A DNA stretch of 64,000 bases from assembly GCA_964393975.1 (NCBI GenBank), contig CAYMVO010000001.1:62001-126000 (forward strand). Reading direction: 5' to 3'. The position numbers and the translations under genes were made by a program. The notes under the pieces were generated by a model, which was not told the origin of the DNA, ran no database searches, and worked only from the letters and a program-made list of their open reading frames with translations. Below are positions 26,224 through 34,830 of the stretch, piece after piece; the first letter of the stretch is position 1, and every line of letters starts with the position of its first letter. Origin of the DNA: CALVNN01 sp964393975. GTDB taxonomy: Bacteria > Bacillota > Clostridia > Christensenellales > UBA1242.

Positions 26224-26497
26224 ATTATCCTCCATAAACAAAATAATCGCCCTATCAAATTAGGACGATTTAATACCGTGGTACCACCTAAATTCCCCTC
26301 TCTAATATAAGAGAAAAGCACTCTTTACATCGTATAACGAACGACTAATACGCCTATGCCTACTACCATTTCAACTAGGAGCTATGAGGTGAATTCATTA
26401 TATAGATTTTTAGTCATTTTTCAGCCTATGAATGACCTCTCTTTTAAAAACCTGACAAATAACTACTAGTCCTCAATCATTGCTTTTATTATAGATA
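26224..26497 (-). promoter_or_regulatory. T-box riboswitch leader of pheST (Phe-specific)
   Basis: The T-box antiterminator core reads AGGTGGTACCACGG on the minus strand (about 26276-26289). Between it and the pheS SD lies the competing terminator (stem 26245-26254 with 26261-26270, T-rich tail). A TTC triplet in GAATTCACC (26391-26393 on the complement) sits where a specifier loop should be and matches Phe. Uncharged tRNA-Phe would stabilise the antiterminator. Confidence 0.9.
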
Positions 26498-26498
26498 T

Positions 26499-26527
26499 AA
26501 TATACCACTTAAATATCTTAATGTCAA
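26499..26527 (-). promoter_or_regulatory. Promoter of the pheST T-box transcript
   Basis: Minus strand TTGACA (26522-26527), spacer 17, TATATT (26499-26504). Confidence 0.8.
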
Positions 26528-26541
26528 CAATATTTATCTTT

Positions 26542-27210
26542 TTAGTCAGGAATTAAATCAAGCATATCTTGTAATTGTGCGGAATTTAGATAAGTCTCAG
26601 GAATTTTACCTATTATAATGCTTTCACAAATAAGCACTTGTACAGTATTTATAATTGTTCTATTCTCAACTGGCAGTATCATAGTGACTTTTGATTCTAC
26701 ATTTACATAAATTCTATGATGAGTTTGGTTAATCCCCGCTTGAGTAAACTCACTTTTAAAATTGCACGCAATTGAACCAATAGGTAATAATCTTATCTTG
26801 ACATTTGGACCACGCCCAACTAAAATAGGCATTCCGCTAAAGGTCCCAAGTGGCACCATCACACCTTGATTTCCTATATTTTCTATCTTACTTTGAGCAA
26901 TTTTAGCTAGTTCTTTACTTAATCTATTTATCAAGATAGAATTTGCAGTTATTAGTGATACATCTCCCTCGCTATTAGTGGTTATGGTGACTAATTCATT
27001 ATATAGTGCCGAATCTGATACCACTTCAGACACCGCACTATTTATAGCTTTTAGCGTTAGACTACGCACCTTACTTTCACTAGTATTTAAAATCACAGGG
27101 TTTACAATAGTGTTAAAGTATATCATTATCAATACTAAACTCGCTATAACAATTACTAAATAAGTGTAAAATTTTCTTTTTCTTGAGTTTTTTGAGACTT
27201 GTTTTTTCAT
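26542..27210 (-). CDS. yunB: Sporulation protein YunB
   Basis: 222 residues. One N-terminal membrane helix (about 15-35), then an extracytoplasmic domain. The family pattern includes VVSDSALYNELVTITTNSEGDVSLITANS, the stretch GVMVPLGTFSGMPILVGRGPNV and a late AGINQTHHRIYVNVES. YunB is needed for spore wall formation in B. subtilis and is made in the mother cell. There is no SD; a sigma-E-like -10 lies 5 nt before the ATG. Confidence 0.9.
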   Translation of the reverse strand: MKKQVSKNSRKRKFYTYLVIVIASLVLIMIYFNTIVNPVILNTSESKVRSLTLKAINSAVSEVVSDSALYNELVTITTNSEGDVSLITANSILINRLSKELAKIAQSKIENIGNQGVMVPLGTFSGMPILVGRGPNVKIRLLPIGSIACNFKSEFTQAGINQTHHRIYVNVESKVTMILPVENRTIINTVQVLICESIIIGKIPETYLNSAQLQDMLDLIPD

Positions 27211-27215
27211 ACTTT

Positions 27216-27223
27216 ATTGTATG
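27216..27223 (-). promoter_or_regulatory. Sigma-E-like -10 element of yunB
   Basis: CATACAAT on the minus strand, equal to the B. subtilis sigma-E -10 consensus, separated from the ATG by five bases. A convincing -35 is not visible. Confidence 0.55.
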
Positions 27224-27261
27224 AATAAGACTAACCATTTAAAACTTTACACCCACAAAAA

Positions 27262-27633
27262 TTACTTACCATTTGATTTAGTTTTACTGGAAAATATTAA
27301 AGCAATCAAATAACTAAACACTACAGACGCAGCTATCCCTGCACTTGTCCCAGCAAGACCGCCTTTTATAGCGCCAAGTAGCCCGCCAGCGTTAGCACCT
27401 TCTATCGCTCCTCTAGCAAGAGTTGCGCCAAAGCCTGAAATAGGTACAGTCGCCCCGCACTTTGCAAACTCCGCAAGTGGTCCATACAGTCCTACAGCCT
27501 CAAGAAATAATCCTAGCATCAAAAATGTAACTAGTATCCTTGCATTTGTCATTTGCGTGCGTATTACGAGTATTTGACCTATAAGACAAATAGTCCCACC
27601 AACCAAAAAGACAATAACATAATCTAATATCAT
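27262..27633 (-). CDS. spoVAE: Stage V sporulation protein AE
   Basis: 123 residues from the ATG at 27633: AAGGAGG lies 10 nt before it, whereas the in-frame ATG at 27642 directly touches the SD. Three or four membrane helices. The family pattern GGTICLIGQIL, LGLFLEAVGLYGPLAEFAKCGATVPISGFG is clear. Part of the SpoVA channel that moves Ca-dipicolinate into the forespore and releases it in germination. Last gene of spoVAC-D-E; yunB follows 51 bp later. Confidence 0.94.
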   Translation of the reverse strand: MILDYVIVFLVGGTICLIGQILVIRTQMTNARILVTFLMLGLFLEAVGLYGPLAEFAKCGATVPISGFGATLARGAIEGANAGGLLGAIKGGLAGTSAGIAASVVFSYLIALIFSSKTKSNGK

Positions 27634-27634
27634 T

Positions 27635-28645
27635 TTACTCATCCCTCCTTATCACTATAGCGTGTGCGATACCTGGAATTGTATTTCCTTGTTGCGAGGA
27701 TAAAGTACTTAATAACGCCCCTGTAGATAAAAACAAAACACTTTTGTAATCACCGCTTTTGAGCTTTTTCAAAACATACGAATTAAGTACTGTAGCACTA
27801 CACCCACAACCACTACCACCCATAAAGGTTTTTTGTTCTTTATCAAAAATCAAATTGCCACAATCGCCATAATTTTCGTTCAAAGGATAACCTTCTTTTT
27901 CCATTAAGTCAATTAAAATTTCCGAGCCAAGTTTACCCAAATCACCAGTCAAAATCAAATCATAATCTTCTGGCTTTCTTTTTGTATCCTCAAAATGCGC
28001 TTTTAATGTGTGCATTGCTGCAGGTGCCATTGCAGCACCCATATTGTTTACATCAGACACACCATAATCACACACTTTACCAAAAGTTGCCATTTCAATG
28101 TAGGGGTTTTCTTCACCCTCAAGACTTAGTAACGTTGCGCCCGCTCCAGTAACTGTCCATTGACTTGTTGGTGGTCTTTGTGTCCCTAATTCAAGTGGAT
28201 ATCTAAATTGCCTCTCCGCTGTTGAAAAATGACTACAAGTACCGCAAAGGACTTTTGTAAAATATCCTCCATCCACCAAGCAACTACCCACCGACAAACT
28301 TTCCGTCATAGTAGAACACGCTCCAAAAAGCCCAATAAACGAGGTATCAAAATCTTTTGCCGTAAAAGTCGCACTAATAATTTGATTTAAAAGGTCACCA
28401 GATATAAACAAATCTATATCATTTGGTTCAAGCCCTGCTTTTTCTATTGCACCCATTACTGCAGTTTCCATTATTTTTTGCTCTGCTTTTTCATAAGTCT
28501 TTTCACCATATAAGTCATCTTTTAGTATATAATCAAAATATCCCGCCATTGGTCCACGCCCTTCTTTAGGTCCGACCACGCTATAATTTCCTATTATGCG
28601 AGGTTTATTTTCAAAAGTAACGGTTTGAGTCCCTATTTTTCTCAT
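27635..28645 (-). CDS. spoVAD: Stage V sporulation protein AD
   Basis: 336 residues, thiolase/KAS III-like fold. It binds dipicolinic acid for the SpoVA uptake machinery. Visible: GKEGRGPMAGYFD near 30, FGACSTMTESLSVGSCLVDGG near 118, CSHFSTAERQFRYPLE, and GGSGCGCSATVLNSY near 276. AAGGGG precedes the ATG. Central gene of the spoVAC-D-E cluster, forespore-expressed in relatives. Confidence 0.97.
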   Translation of the reverse strand: MRKIGTQTVTFENKPRIIGNYSVVGPKEGRGPMAGYFDYILKDDLYGEKTYEKAEQKIMETAVMGAIEKAGLEPNDIDLFISGDLLNQIISATFTAKDFDTSFIGLFGACSTMTESLSVGSCLVDGGYFTKVLCGTCSHFSTAERQFRYPLELGTQRPPTSQWTVTGAGATLLSLEGEENPYIEMATFGKVCDYGVSDVNNMGAAMAPAAMHTLKAHFEDTKRKPEDYDLILTGDLGKLGSEILIDLMEKEGYPLNENYGDCGNLIFDKEQKTFMGGSGCGCSATVLNSYVLKKLKSGDYKSVLFLSTGALLSTLSSQQGNTIPGIAHAIVIRRDE

Positions 28646-28655
28646 AAACTACCCC

Positions 28656-29102
28656 TTAAAAACACAAATAAATTATTCCAACTAGCACACTACCCGCTAT
28701 ACCATTAACAAGTACAGGTCCCGCTATCGTAAACATTTTTACACACATTCCAAAAATCCACCCTTCCGTTTTAAACTCTATTGCAGGACTAGCGATGGAA
28801 TTTGCGAACCCCGTTATAGGTATGACCGAACCTGCACCTGCAAAAGTGCCTAATTTATCGTACACACCAAAACCAGTCAAAAGTGTACTAATGAAAATCA
28901 ACGTTACAAGTGTATACGCTTGTACAACATCCTTTGTTAAACTAGGAAAAATTGCCATAATTGAGTCATAAATTCCTTGTCCAATTACGCATATAGTTCC
29001 ACCTACTAAAAAAGCCCATATCAGTGTCGGAAAAGGTTTTGTTACAGGTCTTTTTGCTTCTACATACTTATTATACGCCTCTCTTTGTTTATTATCTACC
29101 AT
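28656..29102 (-). CDS. spoVAC: Stage V sporulation protein AC
   Basis: 148 residues with four or five membrane helices. Family pattern: a basic N-terminus (KRPVTKPFPTLIWAFLVGGTICVIGQ) and a middle GVYDKLGTFAGAGSVIPITGFANSIASPAIEFKTEGW, split here by description. In B. subtilis SpoVAC is a mechanosensitive channel for DPA release. GGAGG 7 nt before the ATG. First gene of the cluster, divergent from the lipoprotein gene. Confidence 0.96.
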   Translation of the reverse strand: MVDNKQREAYNKYVEAKRPVTKPFPTLIWAFLVGGTICVIGQGIYDSIMAIFPSLTKDVVQAYTLVTLIFISTLLTGFGVYDKLGTFAGAGSVIPITGFANSIASPAIEFKTEGWIFGMCVKMFTIAGPVLVNGIAGSVLVGIIYLCF

Positions 29103-29200
29103 AATTTGCCTCCATATTTTTAATCACAATTATAGCCACTTAACAATTTATTAAACATAAATATTTGCTTTTTGGTTAAACTACTAAAAAGGAGTTTTAT

Positions 29201-31078
29201 ATGAAGAAAAAATTTCTATTATTTATATGTTTATTACCTTTTATTTTTACTGGGTGCTCGTCATTTTCACCTAATACGCCTACATCTTATGATTTGATTG
29301 ACTCATTGCAATTACAAATGAATAATGTAGTTACTACCGTAAGAGGTCTAGACACACTTTACGATGAAGATTACATAATAGCACCTATATATAGCGGTTA
29401 CACCAATAAGGGCGGATTAAACGCAACATTAAATAATTCTAATGGACTTAATCAATCTTATAGCAATTTTACTAATGGTTTGGGTAATAACGCATTAGGT
29501 ACAAATAATACCACTAACAATACATTAGGTAATCAAATGACTAACATTGATACTTATAGACACGCTGATACAAACAACTCACTTTTAGGTAGTAATACAC
29601 CTAACAACAATTTAAATAATTTTGGATACAATTATGGCAATTTTAATGCAAATAATTTTAATAATAACGGTATAAATAATTATAACACAAATGGATACGA
29701 TGGTTATAATAATTTCGGATACGGAAACTACACATACGGGGCTTATAACAGCACAAATCTTAGACAAATAGGTTCATTTATTCCACCAAAAAATATTGAT
29801 ACATACAATATAAACAACACTTTGCCAGTGAATAATTGTGACACGGAAAAGATACACAATGTTTTTAATAACACTACATATAGCGTACCACAAACAAATA
29901 ATACCGCAAATATAGTAGGTTACACACCAAAATATAATAACAGTGCAAATTTAAATAGAGATACTTTAAACGCTTATGTGTCTAGTCTAGAAGATTTATA
30001 TCTTATTACTTCCGATATAAATAGTGCAAACTACATACTCAACACACTTATTATGAACAATATTGAATTAGCCGTTGCGATAAGAAATAACGCCTTTTAT
30101 CTAAATTACACGGTCAACACTCCCCCAACTGAAAATTTGCAAGTCGTAACTGAGTATGTCAATACTATTGAAACTATTTTAGTAGGATTAAATGCGACTT
30201 ATGGTTACATCACTAACGAGATAGAAGCAATAGCACCACTAAGAGACAGTTTTTATAATAACACTGAGAGTTTAAATGCTAAATACTTAAAACTTATAAA
30301 CGTGATTGATTCTAGAATTGCACAATTACAAAATTTAATGGTGTCGCTACAAAGATTAAATGCTCAACTAATTTTAATTGCTAACCAAAACGGCAATAAT
30401 AACAATAATAATTATTTAAACCCTTATGGCGCATATTATGGTTATAATGGTGGCTATGCAAATACTCAAATCAATGCAAATATAAAAGAAGTATCTCCAA
30501 TAACCGACACGCAAAATCTGGACACTGCTAATAACTCTACACCCATAAATCCTAATACCAACAACAAAATAAATGATGACCTCCCTTCGTTACCTTCACC
30601 AACAGACACAAATACAATCGAATATAACGAAATTGTCTCACCACCACAAAATAAAAACACACCAACTATTGATACAAATAATATAATCAATAATACAGGT
30701 AATGATATTATATCTTCAACACCAATAAATCAACCTAACCAAATATTTGAACCGTTAACAAATGATATTAGGCAAATAAAAGAACAAAACGTCACAACTT
30801 TAGACACTAACACTAACACCGAAAATAATAACAATACAAATAGTGCTAATACTAAAAATATTTTCACAACTGACTTTAATAATGACGACACAATGACGCA
30901 AGAAAATGAGGATATTATATCAATTCCAAGCGATGACAAAATCAATCAAGAAAAAAACGCGAGTAATTGCAAAGACAATAAGTGCGAAACAAATATATTT
31001 ATAGAAGAATACAATAGCGATACATATTTTGACACAAATAGACTCCTAAAAGACACACAAATAAAAAAAGAAGCGTAA
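29201..31078 (+). CDS. Large Asn-rich lipoprotein of unknown function
   Basis: 625 residues. Signal peptide with lipobox FTGCSS, so Cys19 is the lipidated residue. Residues 60-220 and 400-600 are low-complexity, rich in Asn with Tyr, Gly and Thr and many N-N runs; a helical middle part (about 255-395) contains NTLIMNNIELAVAIRNNAFYL and could form coiled coils. AAGGAG precedes the ATG. It lies divergently beside spoVAC, which hints at a spore-related role, but this is only position. I recognise no family. Confidence 0.85.
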   Translation: MKKKFLLFICLLPFIFTGCSSFSPNTPTSYDLIDSLQLQMNNVVTTVRGLDTLYDEDYIIAPIYSGYTNKGGLNATLNNSNGLNQSYSNFTNGLGNNALGTNNTTNNTLGNQMTNIDTYRHADTNNSLLGSNTPNNNLNNFGYNYGNFNANNFNNNGINNYNTNGYDGYNNFGYGNYTYGAYNSTNLRQIGSFIPPKNIDTYNINNTLPVNNCDTEKIHNVFNNTTYSVPQTNNTANIVGYTPKYNNSANLNRDTLNAYVSSLEDLYLITSDINSANYILNTLIMNNIELAVAIRNNAFYLNYTVNTPPTENLQVVTEYVNTIETILVGLNATYGYITNEIEAIAPLRDSFYNNTESLNAKYLKLINVIDSRIAQLQNLMVSLQRLNAQLILIANQNGNNNNNNYLNPYGAYYGYNGGYANTQINANIKEVSPITDTQNLDTANNSTPINPNTNNKINDDLPSLPSPTDTNTIEYNEIVSPPQNKNTPTIDTNNIINNTGNDIISSTPINQPNQIFEPLTNDIRQIKEQNVTTLDTNTNTENNNNTNSANTKNIFTTDFNNDDTMTQENEDIISIPSDDKINQEKNASNCKDNKCETNIFIEEYNSDTYFDTNRLLKDTQIKKEA

Positions 31079-31090
31079 TCTTCTTTTTTT
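31063..31090. terminator. Bidirectional terminator between the lipoprotein and rubrerythrin genes
   Basis: A symmetric A-run/AGAAG ... CTTCT/T-run hairpin overlapping the lipoprotein stop codon; it serves both convergent transcripts. Confidence 0.75.
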
Positions 31091-31097
31091 CTATGCA

Positions 31098-31631
31098 TTA
31101 ATAATTTTTTACATCTAACGCAAAAAACGATTTTGGATGAGCACAAGTAGGACAAACCTCTGGAGCCTCTTTTGCGACTATTTTTGTACCACAATTTAGG
31201 CATATCCAAGTGACCTCTTCATCTTTTTTAAATACTTTATCTTGCTCAATGTTTTCTAAAAGAGCTAAAAACCTCTCCTCGTGTTCGCTCTCAATTTTTG
31301 CTACCGCTCTAAACTGCTCCGCTAATTCATTAAAGCCTTCTTCCTCAGCTTCCATAGCAAACCTTTTATACATATCGGTCCACTCAGAATTCTCGCCTTT
31401 TGCTGAATCAATCAAATTTCCTGTCGTATCACCAAGCAAACCTAATGCTTTAAACCATAATTTTGCGTGTTCCTTTTCATTACCCGCAGTCTCCTCAAAC
31501 ACACGAGCGATTTGCTCATACCCATCCTTTCTTGCCTTGCTAGCATAAAAAGTATATTTATTTCTTGCCATACTCTCGCCAGCAAAAGCCTCTTTTAAAT
31601 TTCTTTCAGTCTTTGTTCCTTTTAAATTCAT
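31098..31631 (-). CDS. rbr: Rubrerythrin
   Basis: 177 residues. A four-helix ferritin-like diiron domain (Glu-rich motifs [34 protein letters not shown]) and a C-terminal rubredoxin domain with CLNC and CPTC pairs. It reduces hydrogen peroxide in anaerobes. GGAGG precedes the ATG. A single-gene unit, which fits an anaerobic lifestyle. Confidence 0.97.
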   Translation of the reverse strand: MNLKGTKTERNLKEAFAGESMARNKYTFYASKARKDGYEQIARVFEETAGNEKEHAKLWFKALGLLGDTTGNLIDSAKGENSEWTDMYKRFAMEAEEEGFNELAEQFRAVAKIESEHEERFLALLENIEQDKVFKKDEEVTWICLNCGTKIVAKEAPEVCPTCAHPKSFFALDVKNY

Positions 31632-31672
31632 TTAATTATCCTCCTTAGCTCTTTGTAATATGTTACCATATA

Positions 31673-32965
31673 TTATGATTTATTACAAGTGTTTGAAAAT
31701 ATTTTTTTGCGTTTTAAACCTTTTTCTTTTCCGTTATTGCTAGGTATATAATAAATCCTATCCTTCAACGAATTTGGCAAATATTGTTGCTTAACATATC
31801 CACCATAATTATGTGGATACTTGTATTCATAAGGTCTTTCACTGTCTAAATTGTTTTGATTTTTTAAATGACTAGGAATGTCATCGTCTTTATTTTCTTC
31901 AGCATCTTTTTGAGCCATATTCATTGCAGTGACCACGCTATTAGATTTTTCAGCTTCGCAAACATAAATTATAGCGTGACTCAATGGAATATTTGCCTCG
32001 GGCATTCCTATTTCCTTGATAGCAATAAGTGCATTAATCGCCATAGTAAGCGCATAACTATCAGCCATACCAACATCTTCGCTAGCATGTGCTATGAGTC
32101 GTCTAGCTATAATGAGCGGATCTAAGCCACCGCTAATAAGCCTATTCGCATAATAAAGTCCCGCCTCGCTATCACTACCTCTTAAACTTTTACAGAAAGC
32201 GGAAAGCATATCATAATATTGATTTTCATCAAATGATAAAGCCTTTTTTTGAATGCTTTCTTCTGCGTCTTTTAGGTCGATAGTCACCTTTCCATTCACA
32301 CTAGGAGTACTAAGTACGGCAAGTTCCAAAGCGTTTAACGCCTTTCTCACATCACCTACCGACATATTTGCAATATGATTTAAAGCCTCATCACTAGCCT
32401 CAACACTCAAATACCCTAGTCCATTTGGTGACTTTAGCGCACGCCTTAACTCACATACGACCTCTTCACTGCTAAGTGGTTTAAATTCAAAAACAGTTGA
32501 TCGACTGACAATCGCCCTAGTCATACTAAAATATGGGTTTTCGGTGGTGGAACCAATAAAAATGACTGAGCCGTCTTCAATAGCCTCTAAAATGCTATCA
32601 CTTTGAGATTTACTCCACCTATGACACTCATCGAGCAAAAGATAAGTTTTCGTTCCGTACATTTTATAACGTTCTTTTGCGCGCTCTATCACCGCTTTAG
32701 CGTCGGCAACACCACTATAAACCGCATTCAACCTTTCAAACTCGCCATTACAAGTGTTCGCTATAACGTTGGCTAGACTAGTCTTTCCCGAGCCAGGTGG
32801 ACCGTAAAAAATGCAATTTCCCAAATGACTAGTCTTGATAGACCTAACTAGCAAACTATTTTCATAAAGTAAATGCTTTTGCCCAATAAACTCATCTAAG
32901 GTCTTTGGTCTCATTCTGACCGCAAGTGGTGCATTTTCTTTTGGTAAAGTATCAAACAAATCCAT
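31673..32965 (-). CDS. rarA: Replication-associated recombination protein A (MgsA/RarA)
   Basis: 430 residues from the ATG at 32965 (GGAGGT upstream). AAA+ ATPase of the clamp-loader clade: Walker A YGPPGSGKTS (about 50), Walker B LLLDECHRW, sensor 1 GSTTENPYFSM, sensor 2 MSVGDVRKALN, then the C-terminal tetramerisation domain with LRGSDSEAGLYYANRLI and PEANIPLSHA. It acts at stalled replication forks. The N-terminus RMRPKTLDEFIGQ is canonical. Confidence 0.96.
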   Translation of the reverse strand: MDLFDTLPKENAPLAVRMRPKTLDEFIGQKHLLYENSLLVRSIKTSHLGNCIFYGPPGSGKTSLANVIANTCNGEFERLNAVYSGVADAKAVIERAKERYKMYGTKTYLLLDECHRWSKSQSDSILEAIEDGSVIFIGSTTENPYFSMTRAIVSRSTVFEFKPLSSEEVVCELRRALKSPNGLGYLSVEASDEALNHIANMSVGDVRKALNALELAVLSTPSVNGKVTIDLKDAEESIQKKALSFDENQYYDMLSAFCKSLRGSDSEAGLYYANRLISGGLDPLIIARRLIAHASEDVGMADSYALTMAINALIAIKEIGMPEANIPLSHAIIYVCEAEKSNSVVTAMNMAQKDAEENKDDDIPSHLKNQNNLDSERPYEYKYPHNYGGYVKQQYLPNSLKDRIYYIPSNNGKEKGLKRKKIFSNTCNKS

Positions 32966-33031
32966 AATTACCTCCGCAAGTATTATATCAAATTTCCCAC
33001 AAATTTTCAATCAAACTCAACCAAAAACCTA

Positions 33032-34405
33032 TCAAAAACTTATCTTTTCTATTTTATCCAACCAATCATATTTAAAGATGTTCATATTGTGATATTTTGT
33101 ACCGCTTATTTGGACTTGACTTTGACCATTATGCACTAAATTTATAACATACGTTTTGTCTTGCTTTTTTAATTTTACGTTTAAGTTAAAACCAATTTTT
33201 GGAGCAACCTTTACATATTTGTCGTTAGCATATATGCCAAAAATATCGTGTTTAAAATAATTGTAAACAGACGATAAATCTTTTGTACCATTAATTATCA
33301 ACAAATTGATTTTACTGATATCACAAGGTTCACTTTTAAACCCATAGACAAAATTTTTAAAAGAATATATGTTTTCTCTAGGATTTTTAAAGTACTGCTC
33401 AATGATTTTATGAGGTAACAATTTATTAAAAATGCTAAAACCCTCATTTAATATTTCAATTTTTATAACATTATCATAATTAGTTTTAATCGTCTTAATT
33501 ATATTTTCTTCTGATAAAAAGCACCTTTGCGTCGTTAAATAGATAAATCCATTCATAATCTCAAATAGCAATCGCCCATCAGACACTCTCCCACCTAAAT
33601 ACTTTAGTCGTGTTATAATGTAAAAGTTATTCTTACCATAAAGATCAAGCAAACTATATCCATTTACCTCTTTTTGCACATAATATAAAGACTCGTTTGC
33701 AAATATAAGATTTAATCTCTTTTTAATCAATAGATTAAAACTTGTATAAACACTATTTGATTTATAATTTAATAACCTTTTAATTTTTCCTTCATCCACA
33801 CTATAAACTATAGAATAATCGCTCATATTATATGAGTAATCAATCTCGCCTAATAAATCAAAATTTTCATACTTATTGCGCTTTACTAATGGATAATTAA
33901 TATTAAAAGCGTTTATCGTGGCAACAGTTTCAAAATCCACCTCCTCAACATTAATCACATAATCGGCGACCATATCTTTAGCGTAAAAAGAATTTGTTAC
34001 TACTACAAAATTAAAATCAATTTTTTCTTTTAAATCAAATACTTTAACACTTAAATCTTTGTAAGTTTTAAAGTCTTCCTTATTTAAGCAATTTATCTTA
34101 TAAATAGGCTTTTCACTTATATTTAGCTTCGCTAAAACACTAAAGTGTTTAAATGAATACATTTTAGGTTTATTATTTTTAATTTGCTCAAAAATATAAT
34201 CAATATCGTACTCATCAACTTTTACACTAGCATCACACACAATCTCTATTTTTATCTCTTTTTGAGGTTTCAAAAACAAAAGACACATCGGCAAAAGCAA
34301 TAAAAAACACATATTGAATGAACTCAAATACAAAATAAAAAACACAAAACTCAACGTTAAAATTATCATATTCAAATTATGATTTATATTAGATTTTTTA
34401 TACAA
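33032..34405 (-). CDS. Unrecognised membrane-anchored protein
   Basis: About 457 residues if started at the TTG at 34405, or 445 from the ATG at 34369; neither has a good SD. Two adjacent hydrophobic segments (about 12-45) are followed by some 410 polar residues rich in Lys, Asn, Tyr and Phe, mostly beta-type. No motif that I recognise. It starts just after the rnpB terminator and ends 66 bp before rarA. A single intact frame with the codon use of its neighbours supports a real gene. Confidence 0.75.
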   Translation of the reverse strand: MYKKSNINHNLNMIILTLSFVFFILYLSSFNMCFLLLLPMCLLFLKPQKEIKIEIVCDASVKVDEYDIDYIFEQIKNNKPKMYSFKHFSVLAKLNISEKPIYKINCLNKEDFKTYKDLSVKVFDLKEKIDFNFVVVTNSFYAKDMVADYVINVEEVDFETVATINAFNINYPLVKRNKYENFDLLGEIDYSYNMSDYSIVYSVDEGKIKRLLNYKSNSVYTSFNLLIKKRLNLIFANESLYYVQKEVNGYSLLDLYGKNNFYIITRLKYLGGRVSDGRLLFEIMNGFIYLTTQRCFLSEENIIKTIKTNYDNVIKIEILNEGFSIFNKLLPHKIIEQYFKNPRENIYSFKNFVYGFKSEPCDISKINLLIINGTKDLSSVYNYFKHDIFGIYANDKYVKVAPKIGFNLNVKLKKQDKTYVINLVHNGQSQVQISGTKYHNMNIFKYDWLDKIEKISF

Positions 34406-34412
34406 TCTTACA

Positions 34413-34437
34413 CAAAAAAACTACCCCTCAAGGGTAG
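34413..34437 (-). terminator. Terminator of rnpB
   Basis: On the minus strand CTACCC-TTGA-GGGGTAG followed by seven T. Confidence 0.9.
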
Positions 34438-34439
34438 CA

Positions 34440-34776
34440 GTTATTCTATAAGCCGAGTTCTGTATTAATCGGTTATCTATCTAAGACACATTATCACTAA
34501 TGCATTCGTGCGATGCTTTTAGAATACTAGCGAGCAACCTTAACGTATTCTTTAATCTTGCTTCAAGTGGGGTTTACATATGCCCTCAGTGTCGCCACCA
34601 AGGCGGTGAGCTCTTACCTCGACCTTTCCATCCTTACCGTAAAAACAGCGGTTTATTTCTGTTGCACTATCCTTGGAGTCGCCTCCACCAGCAGTTAACT
34701 GGCACCCTGCTCTATGAAGCTCGGACTTTCCTCATCTGTGACCATCACAACCACAAACGCAACCGAATGAATAACT
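34440..34776 (-). ncRNA. rnpB: RNase P RNA (type A-like)
   Basis: On the minus strand, the 5' part contains the universal GAGGAAAGTCC (P4 5' strand) and AGGGTGCCAG, the pattern of ancestral type A molecules. The 3' part has the closing GAACTCGGCTTATAG. About 337 nt from the predicted start to the terminator. It is the catalytic RNA that trims tRNA 5' leaders. Own strong promoter and terminator. Confidence 0.95.
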
Positions 34777-34782
34777 ATTTGT

Positions 34783-34811
34783 AGTATACAAGATTTAAGC
34801 CAAAAAGTCAA
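34783..34811 (-). promoter_or_regulatory. Promoter of rnpB
   Basis: Minus strand TTGACT (34806-34811), spacer 17, TATACT (34783-34788). Confidence 0.85.
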
Positions 34812-34830
34812 CCCCTTTGAATATTTTCTA

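Noticed and set aside
34500..34784. Rightward 94-codon frame
   Set aside because: It is the complement of the RNase P RNA.
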